From assembly GCF_019956555.1 (NCBI RefSeq), contig NZ_JAHBDQ010000070.1:62001-126000 (forward strand): a stretch of 64,000 nucleotides of DNA, written 5' to 3'. This document shows, piece by piece, positions 8,465 through 17,148 of the stretch. The notes beneath the pieces were generated by a model. It was not told the origin of the DNA. It saw nothing but the letters and a program-made list of their open reading frames with translations, and did no database searches. Source of the DNA: Pseudomonas sp. A-RE-19. Lineage in GTDB: Bacteria; Pseudomonadota; Gammaproteobacteria; Pseudomonadales; Pseudomonadaceae. The translations under genes and the position numbers were made by a program. How positions within the stretch are numbered: the first letter of the stretch is position 1; each line of letters begins with the position of its first letter.

Positions 8465-9135
8465 TCCCGGGCCTCCAGCACATAGCCGACACCGCGCAGG
8501 GTATGGATCAATTTGTTGTCGAACGGGTCGTCGATTTTCGCCCGCAGACGGCGGATCGAGACTTCGACCACGTTGGTGTCGCAATCGAAGTTCATGTCCC
8601 ACACCAACGAGATGATCTGGGTGCGGGTCAGCACTTCGCCGGACTGGCGCATCAGCAGGTGCAGCAGGGCGAACTCCTTGGTGGTGAGGTCGATGCGTTG
8701 TTCGCCACGGAACGCGCGATGGCGTCCGGGATCGAGTTCCAGATCGGCGACTTTGAGCACCTGCGGCACCGGAATGTTCTCGCTGCGGCGCATCAGGGTG
8801 CGCACCCGCGCCAGCAATTCCGGAAACTCGAATGGCTTGACCAGATAATCGTCGGCACCCAGGTCGAGGCCACGGATCTTGTCTGCCAAACGACCCCGTG
8901 CGGTCAGCATCATCACCCGGGTGGAGTGGGTGCGACGCAGTTGTTCCAGCACGCCCCAGCCGTCCAGTTCCGGCAGATTGACGTCCAGTATCACCAGGTC
9001 ATACACCTGCTGTCGGGCCAAGTGCAGTCCATCGGCACCGGTGGCCGCGTGGTCAACGATATAACCACTTTCCGTCAATCCCTGATGCAAGTATTCGGCA
9101 GTTTTAAACTCGTCCTCGACGACAAGAATTCGCAT
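8461..9135 (-). CDS. czcR: Heavy-metal response regulator (CzcR/CopR type, OmpR family)
   Basis: 224 residues. Receiver domain with phosphoacceptor Asp51 (VILDVNLPELDGW), acidic pair near residues 7-9 and the conserved Lys in LVKPF; then a winged-helix DNA-binding domain with VEVSIRRLRAKID and the typical C-terminus TLRGVGYVLE. Length and motifs match the IrlR/CzcR heavy-metal group. It probably activates the divergent czcCBA genes and its own operon. Confidence 0.9.
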   Translation of the reverse strand: MRILVVEDEFKTAEYLHQGLTESGYIVDHAATGADGLHLARQQVYDLVILDVNLPELDGWGVLEQLRRTHSTRVMMLTARGRLADKIRGLDLGADDYLVKPFEFPELLARVRTLMRRSENIPVPQVLKVADLELDPGRHRAFRGEQRIDLTTKEFALLHLLMRQSGEVLTRTQIISLVWDMNFDCDTNVVEVSIRRLRAKIDDPFDNKLIHTLRGVGYVLEARE

Positions 9136-9615
9136 GATCAGTCACCCTGTTTATTCAATGGGTATTTAATTAAGGTGGCCGGGAAAGTTGTTGTTTTTGT
9201 AGGGGCTTCCGGACGTGTTTCAGTAACAACTAGTTGTCTTGTTTCCTGTTTTCCTACAGAGAGATCTCCAGCTGAAGGCGTGCAGGATAAAGTCTGTAGT
9301 GGCTACAGGGTCAACTGAAGACCTTGGTTTTGAGCCTTTAAGCTTGCTCTCTGCGACGGCATGTCGCACCGGATGAAACGGAAAGTTCATCTGCCTCATG
9401 GGAATTGAATTCAGACAAGTGCTGTTCGACGGATAACCATAGGGCATTTGTTTCTATATATTGCTATATCGGATTTTGCACTTTGCATGCTAGAGCAAAA
9501 CAACTTGTCGTGGCCGTGGATAACGAATTTGTAATGTTCCAGTCACCTTGTCGATAAGTTCAAAACCCTACCGTGGCGGCATCGAATTTTCTTGATTTAA
9601 AAAGGAAGTATTCAA
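9136..9615. promoter_or_regulatory. Divergent czcR / czcC control region
   Basis: 480 bases without a convincing gene, AT-richer than its flanks. It must hold the promoters of czcRS (left) and czcCBA (right). A TTGTAATGTTCC segment about 90 bases before czcC is the sort of half-site CzcR-class regulators use, but I cannot define a full operator. A 75-codon minus-strand frame here (9220-9447) has no support. Confidence 0.5.
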
Positions 9616-10896
9616 TTGCCCGGTTTAAGAGAACTGACGGCGCGATCACGCCTGAAAAAAACAGGAGCGGTGGTCACGGCCAGCTGCCTTTTGTTGCTGG
9701 CCGGCCCCGGTTTGGCGGCGGTTTCGTCCGGCTCGACGCTGACGCTGGATCAGGCCCTGCAAACGGCGTTTGCTGGCAACCCTGACTTGGCAGCCGCCCA
9801 GTGGGAAATCGGCATTGCCCAAGGGGATCGACAGCAAGCCGGTTTGATCCCCAACCCCGAACTGTCGTGGGAGGCCGAAGACACCCGGCGCGATTCGCGA
9901 ACCACAACGGTGCTGATCAGTCAGCCGATTGAGCTGGGTGGCAAACGCGGCGCACGTATCGACGTCGCGAGCCGCGCTCAGGATGCGGCCGGGATCGAAC
10001 TGGAGCGCAAGCGCAACGCTCTGCGTGCTGATGTGATTCAAGCGTTCTCCAGCGCACAGACTGCGCAGCAGCGGTTGCAGTTGTCGCGTCAGTCGCTGCA
10101 ACTGGCCGAGCACGGTTTGCGGGTGGCGCAGGGGCGTATCGAGGCGGGCAAATCGTCGCCGGTCGAAGGCACGCGGGCGCAGGTGCAATTGTCGCAAGTG
10201 CGCCTGGAACTGAGCCGCGCCGAGCGCGACCAGGCCAATGCCTACCAGCAACTGGCGCAGGTCATGGGCGCCCCGTTGCCGATGTCGGTCAATGTGCAGA
10301 CGGCCGCGCAAGGCATGTCCACTGTGCCGCCAGCGACCCGGTTGCTTGAGCGTCTGAATGAGACCGCCGAGTTGCGACTGGCCAAATTGCAGATCGATCA
10401 GCGCGAAGCCTCATTGGGTCTGGAGAAGGCCCAGCGGATTCCCGATCTGACCGTGAGTGTCGGCAGCCAGTACAGCGAACTGGAGCGCGAGCGGGTGAAC
10501 GTGGTCGGGTTGTCGATGCCGATTCCGCTGTTCAACCGCAATCAGGGCAACGTGCTGGCGGCAGCGCGGCGCGCCGATCAGGCGCGGGATCTGCGCAACG
10601 CCACCGAGCTGCGCTTGCGCACGGACATCCAGACCACCCTTGAGCAATGGCAGACCGCCAACGGCGAAGTCAACGCGTTCAACCAGACCATTCTGCCCGC
10701 CGCGCAGAGTGCGGTCGACACTGCCACGCGCGGTTTCGAAATGGGCAAGTTCGGCTTCCTCGACGTGCTCGACGCCCAGCGCACCCTGATCAGCGCCCGC
10801 ACGCAGTACATCCAGGCCGTTGCTGAAGCAACGGACGCGCGGGTGCGCATCGAACGCATTTTTGGCGATCTCGGTGCGTTTGCGGTCAGCCCCTGA
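9616..10896 (+). CDS. czcC: Outer-membrane factor of the metal efflux pump (CzcC)
   Basis: 426 residues of the TolC/outer-membrane efflux family: signal peptide (hydrophobic core ASCLLLLAGPGLAA), then two OEP repeats rich in long helices with regular Gln/Leu/Ala heptads, giving the periplasmic tunnel. Partner of CzcB and CzcA for expelling Zn, Cd and Co. The start is a TTG at 9616 with AAGGAAG seven bases upstream; no ATG or GTG gives a complete signal peptide with a comparable ribosome site. Confidence 0.88.
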   Translation: MPGLRELTARSRLKKTGAVVTASCLLLLAGPGLAAVSSGSTLTLDQALQTAFAGNPDLAAAQWEIGIAQGDRQQAGLIPNPELSWEAEDTRRDSRTTTVLISQPIELGGKRGARIDVASRAQDAAGIELERKRNALRADVIQAFSSAQTAQQRLQLSRQSLQLAEHGLRVAQGRIEAGKSSPVEGTRAQVQLSQVRLELSRAERDQANAYQQLAQVMGAPLPMSVNVQTAAQGMSTVPPATRLLERLNETAELRLAKLQIDQREASLGLEKAQRIPDLTVSVGSQYSELERERVNVVGLSMPIPLFNRNQGNVLAAARRADQARDLRNATELRLRTDIQTTLEQWQTANGEVNAFNQTILPAAQSAVDTATRGFEMGKFGFLDVLDAQRTLISARTQYIQAVAEATDARVRIERIFGDLGAFAVSP

Positions 10897-10945
10897 ATTT
10901 CATCTTTTAGATCACTGCGCGATGGCCTGACGCAGAGGAGTTTCC

Positions 10946-12151
10946 ATGGATAAAAAACTGATCGTTGTCGCGGTGGCGACGTTGGCGCTGGGCATGGGTA
11001 TCGGTTCGACATGGACGGGCAACTCACCCATTGACGTCCACGCCGATGAAGCGGCGGAGCATGCCGATCATGCCGAAGAGGGCGCCGCAGCCGATGGTGA
11101 GCACGCCGAAGGTGAGGGCGAAGAGGGACACCTGACACTGAGCGTCGAGCAAATCGCCTCGGCAGGTATTCAACTGGCCGAAGCGCGGTCGCAAAGCATC
11201 AGCCTTGGTTTGCCGTTCCCCGGCGAAGTGCGTTTTGACGAAGACCGCACCGCCCACGTCGTGCCGCGAGTGCCAGGGGTGGTCGAGTCGGTATCGGTCA
11301 ATCTCGGGCAGACGGTGAAGAAGGGCCAATTGCTGGCGGTGATTGCCAGTCAGCAGGTTTCTGATCAGCGCAGCGAGCAGGCTGCGGCGCTACGACGTCT
11401 GGCATTGGCGCGCACCACCTATGAGCGCGAGAAGCAGTTATGGCAGGACAAGATTTCCGCCGAACAGGATTTCCTCCAGGCCCGACAGGCGTTGGAAGAA
11501 GCCGAAATCGCCCTGAACAATGCCCGACAAAAAATCAGCGTACTCAGCGGCAGCATGGTCGCCAGCGGCGGCAATCGTTATGAGCTGCGCGCACCGTTCG
11601 ACGGCGTAGTGGTGGAAAAACACCTGACGCCGGGGGAAGTGGTCGACGAAGCCACGAGTGCTTTCACGCTCTCGGATCTGTCCCGGGTCTGGGTGACTTT
11701 CGGCGTTTCGCCCAAGGATCTGACCAAGGTGCAGGTGGGTAAACCGGTCACCGTCAGCGCCCCGGAATTGAATGCCGAAGTCGCCGGCACCGTGGCCTAC
11801 GTCGGCAGTTTGCTCGGTGAACAGACGCGCACCGCCACCGTTCGCGTCACCCTGGACAACCCGCAAGGCTCGTGGCGCCCCGGACTGTTCGTCACCGCGC
11901 TGGTGGCGACTGACAGCCGTCAGGCCAAAGTCGCCGTACCCGAAGCCGCCATCCAGACCGTCGAGCACAAACCCACGGTGTTCGTGCGCACCGACGACGG
12001 CTTCAAGGCGCAAGCGGTGGAGCTGGGCAGTCGCGCAGCCGGTCAGGTGGAAGTCACGCAGGGCCTGGAACCCGGCGCACAAGTCGCCGCGGCCGGCAGC
12101 TTCGTTCTCAAATCGGAACTGGGTAAAGCCTCGGCTGAACACTCTCATTAA
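10946..12151 (+). CDS. czcB: Periplasmic adaptor of the metal efflux pump (CzcB)
   Basis: 401 residues. An N-terminal hydrophobic signal/anchor (IVVAVATLALGMGIG) is followed by a His/Asp/Glu-rich stretch at about residues 33-60 with repeated HAD/HAEE/EHAE motifs, a probable metal-binding or sensing segment of CzcB proteins. Then come the coiled-coil hairpin, lipoyl-like and beta-barrel domains of RND membrane-fusion proteins (YELRAPFDGVV). The extreme C-terminus (SAEHSH) adds further His. GAGGAG precedes the ATG. Bridges CzcA and CzcC. Confidence 0.9.
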   Translation: MDKKLIVVAVATLALGMGIGSTWTGNSPIDVHADEAAEHADHAEEGAAADGEHAEGEGEEGHLTLSVEQIASAGIQLAEARSQSISLGLPFPGEVRFDEDRTAHVVPRVPGVVESVSVNLGQTVKKGQLLAVIASQQVSDQRSEQAAALRRLALARTTYEREKQLWQDKISAEQDFLQARQALEEAEIALNNARQKISVLSGSMVASGGNRYELRAPFDGVVVEKHLTPGEVVDEATSAFTLSDLSRVWVTFGVSPKDLTKVQVGKPVTVSAPELNAEVAGTVAYVGSLLGEQTRTATVRVTLDNPQGSWRPGLFVTALVATDSRQAKVAVPEAAIQTVEHKPTVFVRTDDGFKAQAVELGSRAAGQVEVTQGLEPGAQVAAAGSFVLKSELGKASAEHSH

Positions 12152-12203
12152 AGACGCTCACTGAAGACTCCCACTGATCCGCCCCCTCGACGAGAAGGTT
12201 CTC

Positions 12204-15200
12204 ATGTTCGAACGCCTGATCCAGTTTGCCATCGAGCAGCGCATCATTGTGCTGCTCGCCGTTTTGCTCATGGCCGGCCTCGGCATCGCCAGTTATCAAA
12301 AACTGCCGATCGACGCCGTGCCCGACATCACCAACGTCCAGGTGCAAATCAACACCGGTGCCGCCGGGTTTTCGCCGCTGGAAACAGAGCAACGCATCAC
12401 CTTCCCGATTGAAACCGCCATGGCCGGTTTGCCGGCGCTGGAGCAGACCCGTTCGCTGTCGCGTTCGGGGCTGTCGCAGGTCACGGTGATCTTCAAGGAC
12501 GGCACCGATCTGTTCTTCGCCCGGCAACTGGTCAACGAGCGCTTGCAGATCGCCAAGGAGCAATTGCCCGAAGGCACCGAAGCGGTGATGGGGCCGATTT
12601 CCACGGGGCTTGGCGAGATTTTCCTGTGGACGGTGGAAGCCAGGGAAGGGGCGCTCAAGGACGACGGCTCGGCCTACACACCGACCGATTTGCGGGTGAT
12701 TCAGGACTGGATCATCAAGCCGCAATTGCGCAACGTCCCCGGTGTGGCCGAGATCAACACCATCGGCGGTTTCGCCAAGGAATACCAGATCGCCCCCGAC
12801 CCGAAACGGCTGGCGGCTTACAAACTGACCCTCACCGATCTGGTCACGGCGCTGGAACGCAACAACGCCAACGTCGGCGCCGGTTACCTGGAGCGCAACG
12901 GCGAGCAGCTGCTGATTCGTGCGCCCGGGCAGGTGGCGAGTACCGAGGACATCGCCAATATCGTGATGGCCAACGTCGACGGCACGCCGATCCGGGTCAA
13001 GAACGTCGCGACCGTGGACGTCGGTCGCGAACTGCGTACCGGTGCCGCTACCGAAAACGGTCGCGAAGTGGTGCTCGGCACCGTGTTCATGCTGATCGGT
13101 GAAAACAGTCGCACCGTCTCCCAGGCAGTGGCCAGCAAGCTTGAGCAGATCAATCGCTCGCTGCCTGAAGGTGTGGTCGCCGTCCCGGTGTATGACCGCA
13201 CGCACCTGGTGGACAAAGCCATCGCCACGGTGAAAAAGAACCTGGTGGAAGGCGCGATTCTGGTGATCGCGATTCTGTTCCTGTTCTTAGGCAACATCCG
13301 CGCCGCGCTGATCACCGCGATGGTCATCCCGTTGTCGATGCTGTTCACCTTCACCGGCATGTTCAGCAACAAGGTCAGCGCCAACCTGATGAGCCTCGGT
13401 GCCCTCGACTTCGGGATCATCGTCGATGGCGCCGTGGTAATCGTCGAAAACACCCTGCGGCGGCTGGCCCATGCACAGCAACATCACGGGCGTTTGCTGA
13501 CCCGTTCCGAGCGTTTCCACGAAGTCTTTGCAGCGGCCAAAGAAGCACGCCGACCGCTGATCTTTGGCCAGTTGATCATCATGGTCGTGTACCTGCCGAT
13601 CTTCGCCCTGAACGGTGTCGAAGGGAAAATGTTCCACCCGATGGCCTTCACCGTCGTGATTGCGCTGCTGGGCGCCATGCTCTTGTCCGTCACCTTTGTC
13701 CCGGCAGCCATCGCGCTGTTCGTCACCGGCAAAGTCAAAGAAGAGGAAGGGGCGGTCATGCGCGGCGCGCGGCGAGCCTATGCGCCGGCGCTGGCCTGGG
13801 TGATGTCTCATCGCGCCGTGGCGGTGGGCGCGGCGCTGGGTGTGATTGTGCTCAGCGGCGTACTGACCAGCCGCATGGGCAGCGAGTTTGTGCCGAGCCT
13901 CAGTGAGGGCGACTTTGCCCTGCAAGCCTTGCGCGTGCCGGGCACCAGCCTGACCCAGTCGGTCGATATGCAGCAGCGCCTGGAAACCCTGATCCTGGGC
14001 AAAGTGCCAGAAGTCGAGCGCGTGTTCGCCCGCACCGGCACCGCCGAAATCGCCTCCGACCCGATGCCGCCGAACATCTCCGACAGCTACGTGATGCTCA
14101 AACCGAAAGAGCAGTGGCCGGACCCGGGCAAGTCTCGCCAGACCCTGATGGCCGAACTGCAACAAGCCGCTGCGACGCTGCCGGGCAGCAACTATGAATT
14201 GTCCCAGCCGATCCAGTTGCGCTTCAACGAACTGATCTCCGGCGTGCGCAGCGACGTGGCGGTCAAGGTGTTCGGCGATGACATGGACGTGCTCAACGCC
14301 ACGGCTGCGAAAATTGCTGCTGCCATGCAGAAGGTCAATGGCGCGTCCGAGGTCAAGGTCGAGCAAACCACCGGCCTGCCGGTGCTGACCATCAACATCG
14401 ACCGCGACAAGGCGGCGCGATACGGGCTCAACGTCGGCGATGTGCAAGACACCATTGCGGTGGCGGTCGGCGGGCGTAAAGCCGGGACGCTGTATGAAGG
14501 CGACCGGCGTTTCGACATGGTGGTGCGTTTGTCCGATGCCATGCGCAAGGACATCGAAGGTCTGTCGGTGTTGCTGATTCCAGTGCCGGCGCCGCTCAAT
14601 GGGGCTGCCGATCAGATTGGTTTTATTGCGTTGAAGGAAGTCGCCAGCCTCGATCTGGTGCTGGGCCCGAATCAGGTCAGCCGTGAAAACGGCAAGCGCC
14701 TGGTGATTGTCAGCGCCAACGTTCGCGGTCGTGACATCGGTTCGTTCGTTAAAGAAGCGGGCGAGGTGATCGAGCGCGATGTTCAGGTTCCGGCCGGTTA
14801 CTGGACCCGTTGGGGTGGGCAGTTCGAACAGTTGCAATCGGCGGCCAAACGCTTGCAGATCGTGGTACCGGTCGCGTTGCTGTTGGTGTTCGGGCTGCTG
14901 TTCATGATGTTCAACAACCTCAAGGACGGCTTGCTGGTGTTCACCGGGATTCCGTTTGCGTTGACGGGCGGCGTCATGGCGTTGTGGTTGCGGGACATTC
15001 CGTTGTCGATTTCGGCGGGTGTCGGATTTATTGCGCTGTCGGGGGTGGCAGTGCTCAACGGTCTGGTGATGATCGCGTTCATCCGCAACCTGCGGGAGGA
15101 GGGGCGCTCCCTTGGCGACGCGATCAACGAAGGCGCGCTGACGCGGCTACGACCGGTGTTGATGACGGCGCTGGTGGCGTCCCTGGGCTTCATTCCCATG

Positions 15201-15356
15201 GCGTTGGCGACGGGCACTGGCGCCGAGGTGCAACGTCCTCTGGCGACGGTGGTGATTGGCGGGATTCTGTCTTCGACCATTTTGACGCTGCTGATATTGC
15301 CGGTGCTGTATCAGTTGGCGCATCGGCGTGAGGAAGATGTGACACCGGCTAAGTAG
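12204..15356 (+). CDS. czcA: Heavy-metal RND efflux transporter (CzcA, HME1 type)
   Basis: 1050 residues with the RND layout: one N-terminal helix, large periplasmic loop, six helices, second loop, remaining helices. In TM4 the proton-relay motif is DFGIIVDGAVVIVEN with D402, D408 and E415, the same positions and spacing as in Cupriavidus CzcA, and this motif assigns the protein to the HME1 class (Co/Zn/Cd) rather than to the Cu/Ag class. Inner-membrane proton/metal antiporter of the CzcCBA complex. Fifty-two bases separate it from czcB; a REP pair follows immediately. Confidence 0.93.
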   Translation: MFERLIQFAIEQRIIVLLAVLLMAGLGIASYQKLPIDAVPDITNVQVQINTGAAGFSPLETEQRITFPIETAMAGLPALEQTRSLSRSGLSQVTVIFKDGTDLFFARQLVNERLQIAKEQLPEGTEAVMGPISTGLGEIFLWTVEAREGALKDDGSAYTPTDLRVIQDWIIKPQLRNVPGVAEINTIGGFAKEYQIAPDPKRLAAYKLTLTDLVTALERNNANVGAGYLERNGEQLLIRAPGQVASTEDIANIVMANVDGTPIRVKNVATVDVGRELRTGAATENGREVVLGTVFMLIGENSRTVSQAVASKLEQINRSLPEGVVAVPVYDRTHLVDKAIATVKKNLVEGAILVIAILFLFLGNIRAALITAMVIPLSMLFTFTGMFSNKVSANLMSLGALDFGIIVDGAVVIVENTLRRLAHAQQHHGRLLTRSERFHEVFAAAKEARRPLIFGQLIIMVVYLPIFALNGVEGKMFHPMAFTVVIALLGAMLLSVTFVPAAIALFVTGKVKEEEGAVMRGARRAYAPALAWVMSHRAVAVGAALGVIVLSGVLTSRMGSEFVPSLSEGDFALQALRVPGTSLTQSVDMQQRLETLILGKVPEVERVFARTGTAEIASDPMPPNISDSYVMLKPKEQWPDPGKSRQTLMAELQQAAATLPGSNYELSQPIQLRFNELISGVRSDVAVKVFGDDMDVLNATAAKIAAAMQKVNGASEVKVEQTTGLPVLTINIDRDKAARYGLNVGDVQDTIAVAVGGRKAGTLYEGDRRFDMVVRLSDAMRKDIEGLSVLLIPVPAPLNGAADQIGFIALKEVASLDLVLGPNQVSRENGKRLVIVSANVRGRDIGSFVKEAGEVIERDVQVPAGYWTRWGGQFEQLQSAAKRLQIVVPVALLLVFGLLFMMFNNLKDGLLVFTGIPFALTGGVMALWLRDIPLSISAGVGFIALSGVAVLNGLVMIAFIRNLREEGRSLGDAINEGALTRLRPVLMTALVASLGFIPMALATGTGAEVQRPLATVVIGGILSSTILTLLILPVLYQLAHRREEDVTPAK

Positions 15357-15362
15357 GTGATC

Positions 15363-15456
15363 CCTGTGGGAGCGAGCCTGCTCGCGATGGCGCAAGTCCA
15401 TTCAACATCAATGTTGACTGACCCACCGCTATCGCGAGCAGGCTCGCTCCCACAGG
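15363..15456. repeat. REP pair
   Basis: Inverted GGGAGCGAGCCTGCTCGCGA cores six bases after the czcA stop. No separate terminator is visible after czcA, so this structure may protect or end the czc transcript. Confidence 0.85.
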
Positions 15457-15556
15457 TTTTTGCGCCAGATAACGGATATGTAATTTGCGCGCCACCGTCA
15501 CGAAAGGTTCGGATTGTTACCTTGATCCCGTTAGTTAATTAAACGAGGAATCAAAC

Positions 15557-15757
15557 ATGAAATTTGCACAACTGAGTGCCTTTGCAGTGGCGTTGGTAAT
15601 GTCTTCTCTGGTCATGGCTGAAGGCGGCGGTGACAGAACTTTCGAGAAAATGATGGCGGCCAATGACCGCTCCATGGAGCTGTTTGTTGCCAAGGAACAG
15701 GCACGTGATCCCGTCGTCGTGAATGAAAAGAAAAACGACAAGAACCAAGACTTGTAA
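15557..15757 (+). CDS. Small exported PtrA-like protein
   Basis: 66 residues: signal peptide (MKFAQLSAFAVALVMSSLVMA) and a mature part beginning EGGGDRTFEKMMAAND, the hallmark of the PtrA N-terminal domain of Pseudomonas. PtrA itself is copper-inducible and linked to copper tolerance in P. aeruginosa; here the gene stands next to czcCBA, which fits a role in periplasmic metal stress (inference). The mature N-terminus is shared with the next gene. ACGAGGAATCAAAC before the ATG gives the ribosome site. A terminator follows. Confidence 0.8.
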   Translation: MKFAQLSAFAVALVMSSLVMAEGGGDRTFEKMMAANDRSMELFVAKEQARDPVVVNEKKNDKNQDL

Positions 15758-15775
15758 GCGCGTCGCACTTGAACG

Positions 15776-15812
15776 AGCCCGTCATCGATTGCCGATGCTG
15801 GGCTTTTTTTTT
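15776..15812 (+). terminator. Terminator between the two small exported-protein genes
   Basis: Outer stem AGCCC/GGGCT with inner stem CATCG/CGATG, then eight or nine T. It would end most transcripts before the DUF2790 gene, so that gene may be expressed mainly by read-through or from its own promoter. Confidence 0.75.
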
Positions 15813-15837
15813 GAGCCCGGATTTGAAGGTATTGGAT

Positions 15838-16170
15838 ATGAAAGTTGTTAAGTGGATGGCGTTCGTCGGCGTGATGGCGATGTCATTGAATGCGCTGGCA
15901 GAAGGCGGCGGTGACAGGACGTTTGAGAGGGCGTTCAATGCCAACGCCAAAGCCATGGAGCAGTACGCTGCCAGCCAGGGAAAACCTGCGCCGGTGGTGA
16001 AAGACTACGCATACGGAATGAAGCTGGACGTGGTCAAAGTGGTGAGCATTGTGCGGCCGCAAGATGCCTGCACCGCAGTACCCACCGCCATGACCTACGA
16101 AGATTCTCAGGGCCAACTCAACACCATCAAATACACAGTGGCAGGCGATTGCCGCAAACGCGGTGGCTAA
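15838..16170 (+). CDS. DUF2790 exported protein
   Basis: 110 residues from MKVVKWMAF; an upstream in-frame ATG at 15769 reads through the terminator and is rejected. Signal peptide ending NALA, mature start EGGGDRTFERAFNAN as in the preceding PtrA-like protein, then the DUF2790 domain (YGMKLDVVKVVSI...MTYEDSQGQLNTIKYTV...C) with two cysteines probably disulfide-linked. DUF2790 proteins are small periplasmic Pseudomonas proteins, often found near metal-resistance genes; function unknown. Confidence 0.82.
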   Translation: MKVVKWMAFVGVMAMSLNALAEGGGDRTFERAFNANAKAMEQYAASQGKPAPVVKDYAYGMKLDVVKVVSIVRPQDACTAVPTAMTYEDSQGQLNTIKYTVAGDCRKRGG

Positions 16171-16235
16171 CACCGCTTCCCTCTCTGCAAATGCGGCAAC
16201 TGACACCGCTTTCCTTCCTGCAAATGCGGCAACTG
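16170..16235. repeat. Tandem duplication of a 33-base unit
   Basis: Two adjacent 33-base units (each starting ACACCGCTT and ending TGCGGCAACTG) differ at only a few positions. The first begins on the last base of the DUF2790 stop codon. No function visible. Confidence 0.8.
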
Positions 16236-16248
16236 ATGTCGGCCCCCC

Positions 16249-16336
16249 CTGTAGGAGCTGCCGAAGGCTGCGATCTTTTGATTTTGCTTTTAAAGATCAA
16301 GATCAAAAGATCGCAGCCTTCGGCAGCTCCTACGCG
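16249..16336. repeat. REP-like palindrome, GTAGGAGCTGCCGAAGG type, copy 1
   Basis: Near-perfect inverted repeat with arms of about 33 bases (CTGTAGGAGCTGCCGAAGG...GATC) and a short AT-rich centre. The same family occurs at 17066-17148 and 54221-54320. It marks the left edge of the duplicated DUF6124 unit. Confidence 0.88.
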
Positions 16337-16679
16337 TGTGTATTTCAATTCGGGATGTTTAACGGATGTGGCGCAAGTACAGAAGCTTCCCACAATGTTT
16401 TCAGGTTGTCCGTCGGACGTCCGGTCTCTAGCCTGTGTTCGTCGCTGCCAATTCAGCGACCGGGCCTGGAAACCCCGGAGGTAAGAGAGCACAAAAGCGC
16501 CTTTCATAACGTATGCTTGCGCACCTTCATGGTGTGCACTCCGTTATGGCGGCTGTGCGTGGGAGACCTTCGGGTCGACCGGGTCGCTCGCTCCCGGGTT
16601 TCCAACCTGCGTACAGCTGCCACCCATTCGCTTGGAAACCGAACGGGCCAGCTGCAACTATCAAAGAGAGAGAAACATC
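16337..16679 (+). promoter_or_regulatory. Candidate structured 5' leader RNA of the DUF6124 gene, copy 1
   Basis: 343 bases without a credible gene. Predicted elements: hairpin 16441-16460 (GTCGCTG/CAGCGAC); element A TGGAAACCC at 16467-16475; hairpin 16518-16538 (TGCGCACC/GGTGTGCA); a four-base stem with TTCG loop at 16565-16576; element B 16593-16605 pairing with element C 16632-16647 (13 pairs, one GAA bulge). B is also complementary to A over nine bases, so A-B and B-C pairings compete. The second copy keeps these pairings while changing their sequence. Whether the RNA acts in cis on the DUF6124 mRNA or independently is unknown. Confidence 0.55.
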
Positions 16680-17048
16680 ATGAAAAAACCAACACCAAAT
16701 CCTCCCGAAACAGAAGCCGGCGCAACGTCCCCCGACACCACCATCAACTCCAAAAAACTCGACGAAGCTGCCGAACGTGCGCTCGATTACTACCTGAACC
16801 CTACCGCCCACGTCATGGCCACGCCCTACACCCCTAACCAGATGTATTTCGCCAATCCCAAAGCCGACACCGAATCCCTGCTGACCAATGCCAGCGAGTC
16901 ATTGTCCTCGGCCACGGTCATGCTCGGTGACTTCGCCGCGCTGCTGGAAGGCACCCACCGCAAGACTTTGTTGGGTATTGCACAAGTGGTCATGTTGGGC
17001 GAACTGGCGGTGAATCAGGCGTTGGATAACGTCGAGCCGGGTGAGTAA
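16680..17048 (+). CDS. DUF6124 family protein, intact copy
   Basis: 122 residues: a Pro-rich start (MKKPTPNPPE), a variable Ser/Thr region, then the conserved part: KKLDEAAERALDYYLNP, a Pro/Tyr-rich linker, ESLLTNASESLSSATVMLGDFAALLEG and KTLLGIAQVVMLGELAVNQALDNV. Probably helical, cytoplasmic, with no signal or membrane segment. This Pseudomonas-specific family has no known function; its helices resemble small regulatory or bundle-forming proteins, but that is only an impression. AGAGAGAG lies eight bases before the ATG. An earlier in-frame ATG at 16632 lies inside the structured leader and is not preferred. Confidence 0.8.
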   Translation: MKKPTPNPPETEAGATSPDTTINSKKLDEAAERALDYYLNPTAHVMATPYTPNQMYFANPKADTESLLTNASESLSSATVMLGDFAALLEGTHRKTLLGIAQVVMLGELAVNQALDNVEPGE

Positions 17049-17065
17049 CTCTCCCACAACGCAAT

Positions 17066-17148
17066 CCCTGTAGGAGCTGCCGAAGGCTGCGATCTTTTGA
17101 TTTTGCTTTTCAAGATCAAAAGATCGCAGCCTTCGGCAGCTCCTACGC
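17066..17148. repeat. REP-like palindrome, GTAGGAGCTGCCGAAGG type, copy 2
   Basis: Same element as at 16249, with a slightly shorter centre, 18 bases after the first DUF6124 stop. It starts the second duplicated unit. Confidence 0.88.

Noticed and set aside
9220..9447. 75-codon minus-strand frame in the czcR/czcC gap
   Set aside because: No ribosome site, no domain, and it overlaps the region that must carry both promoters.
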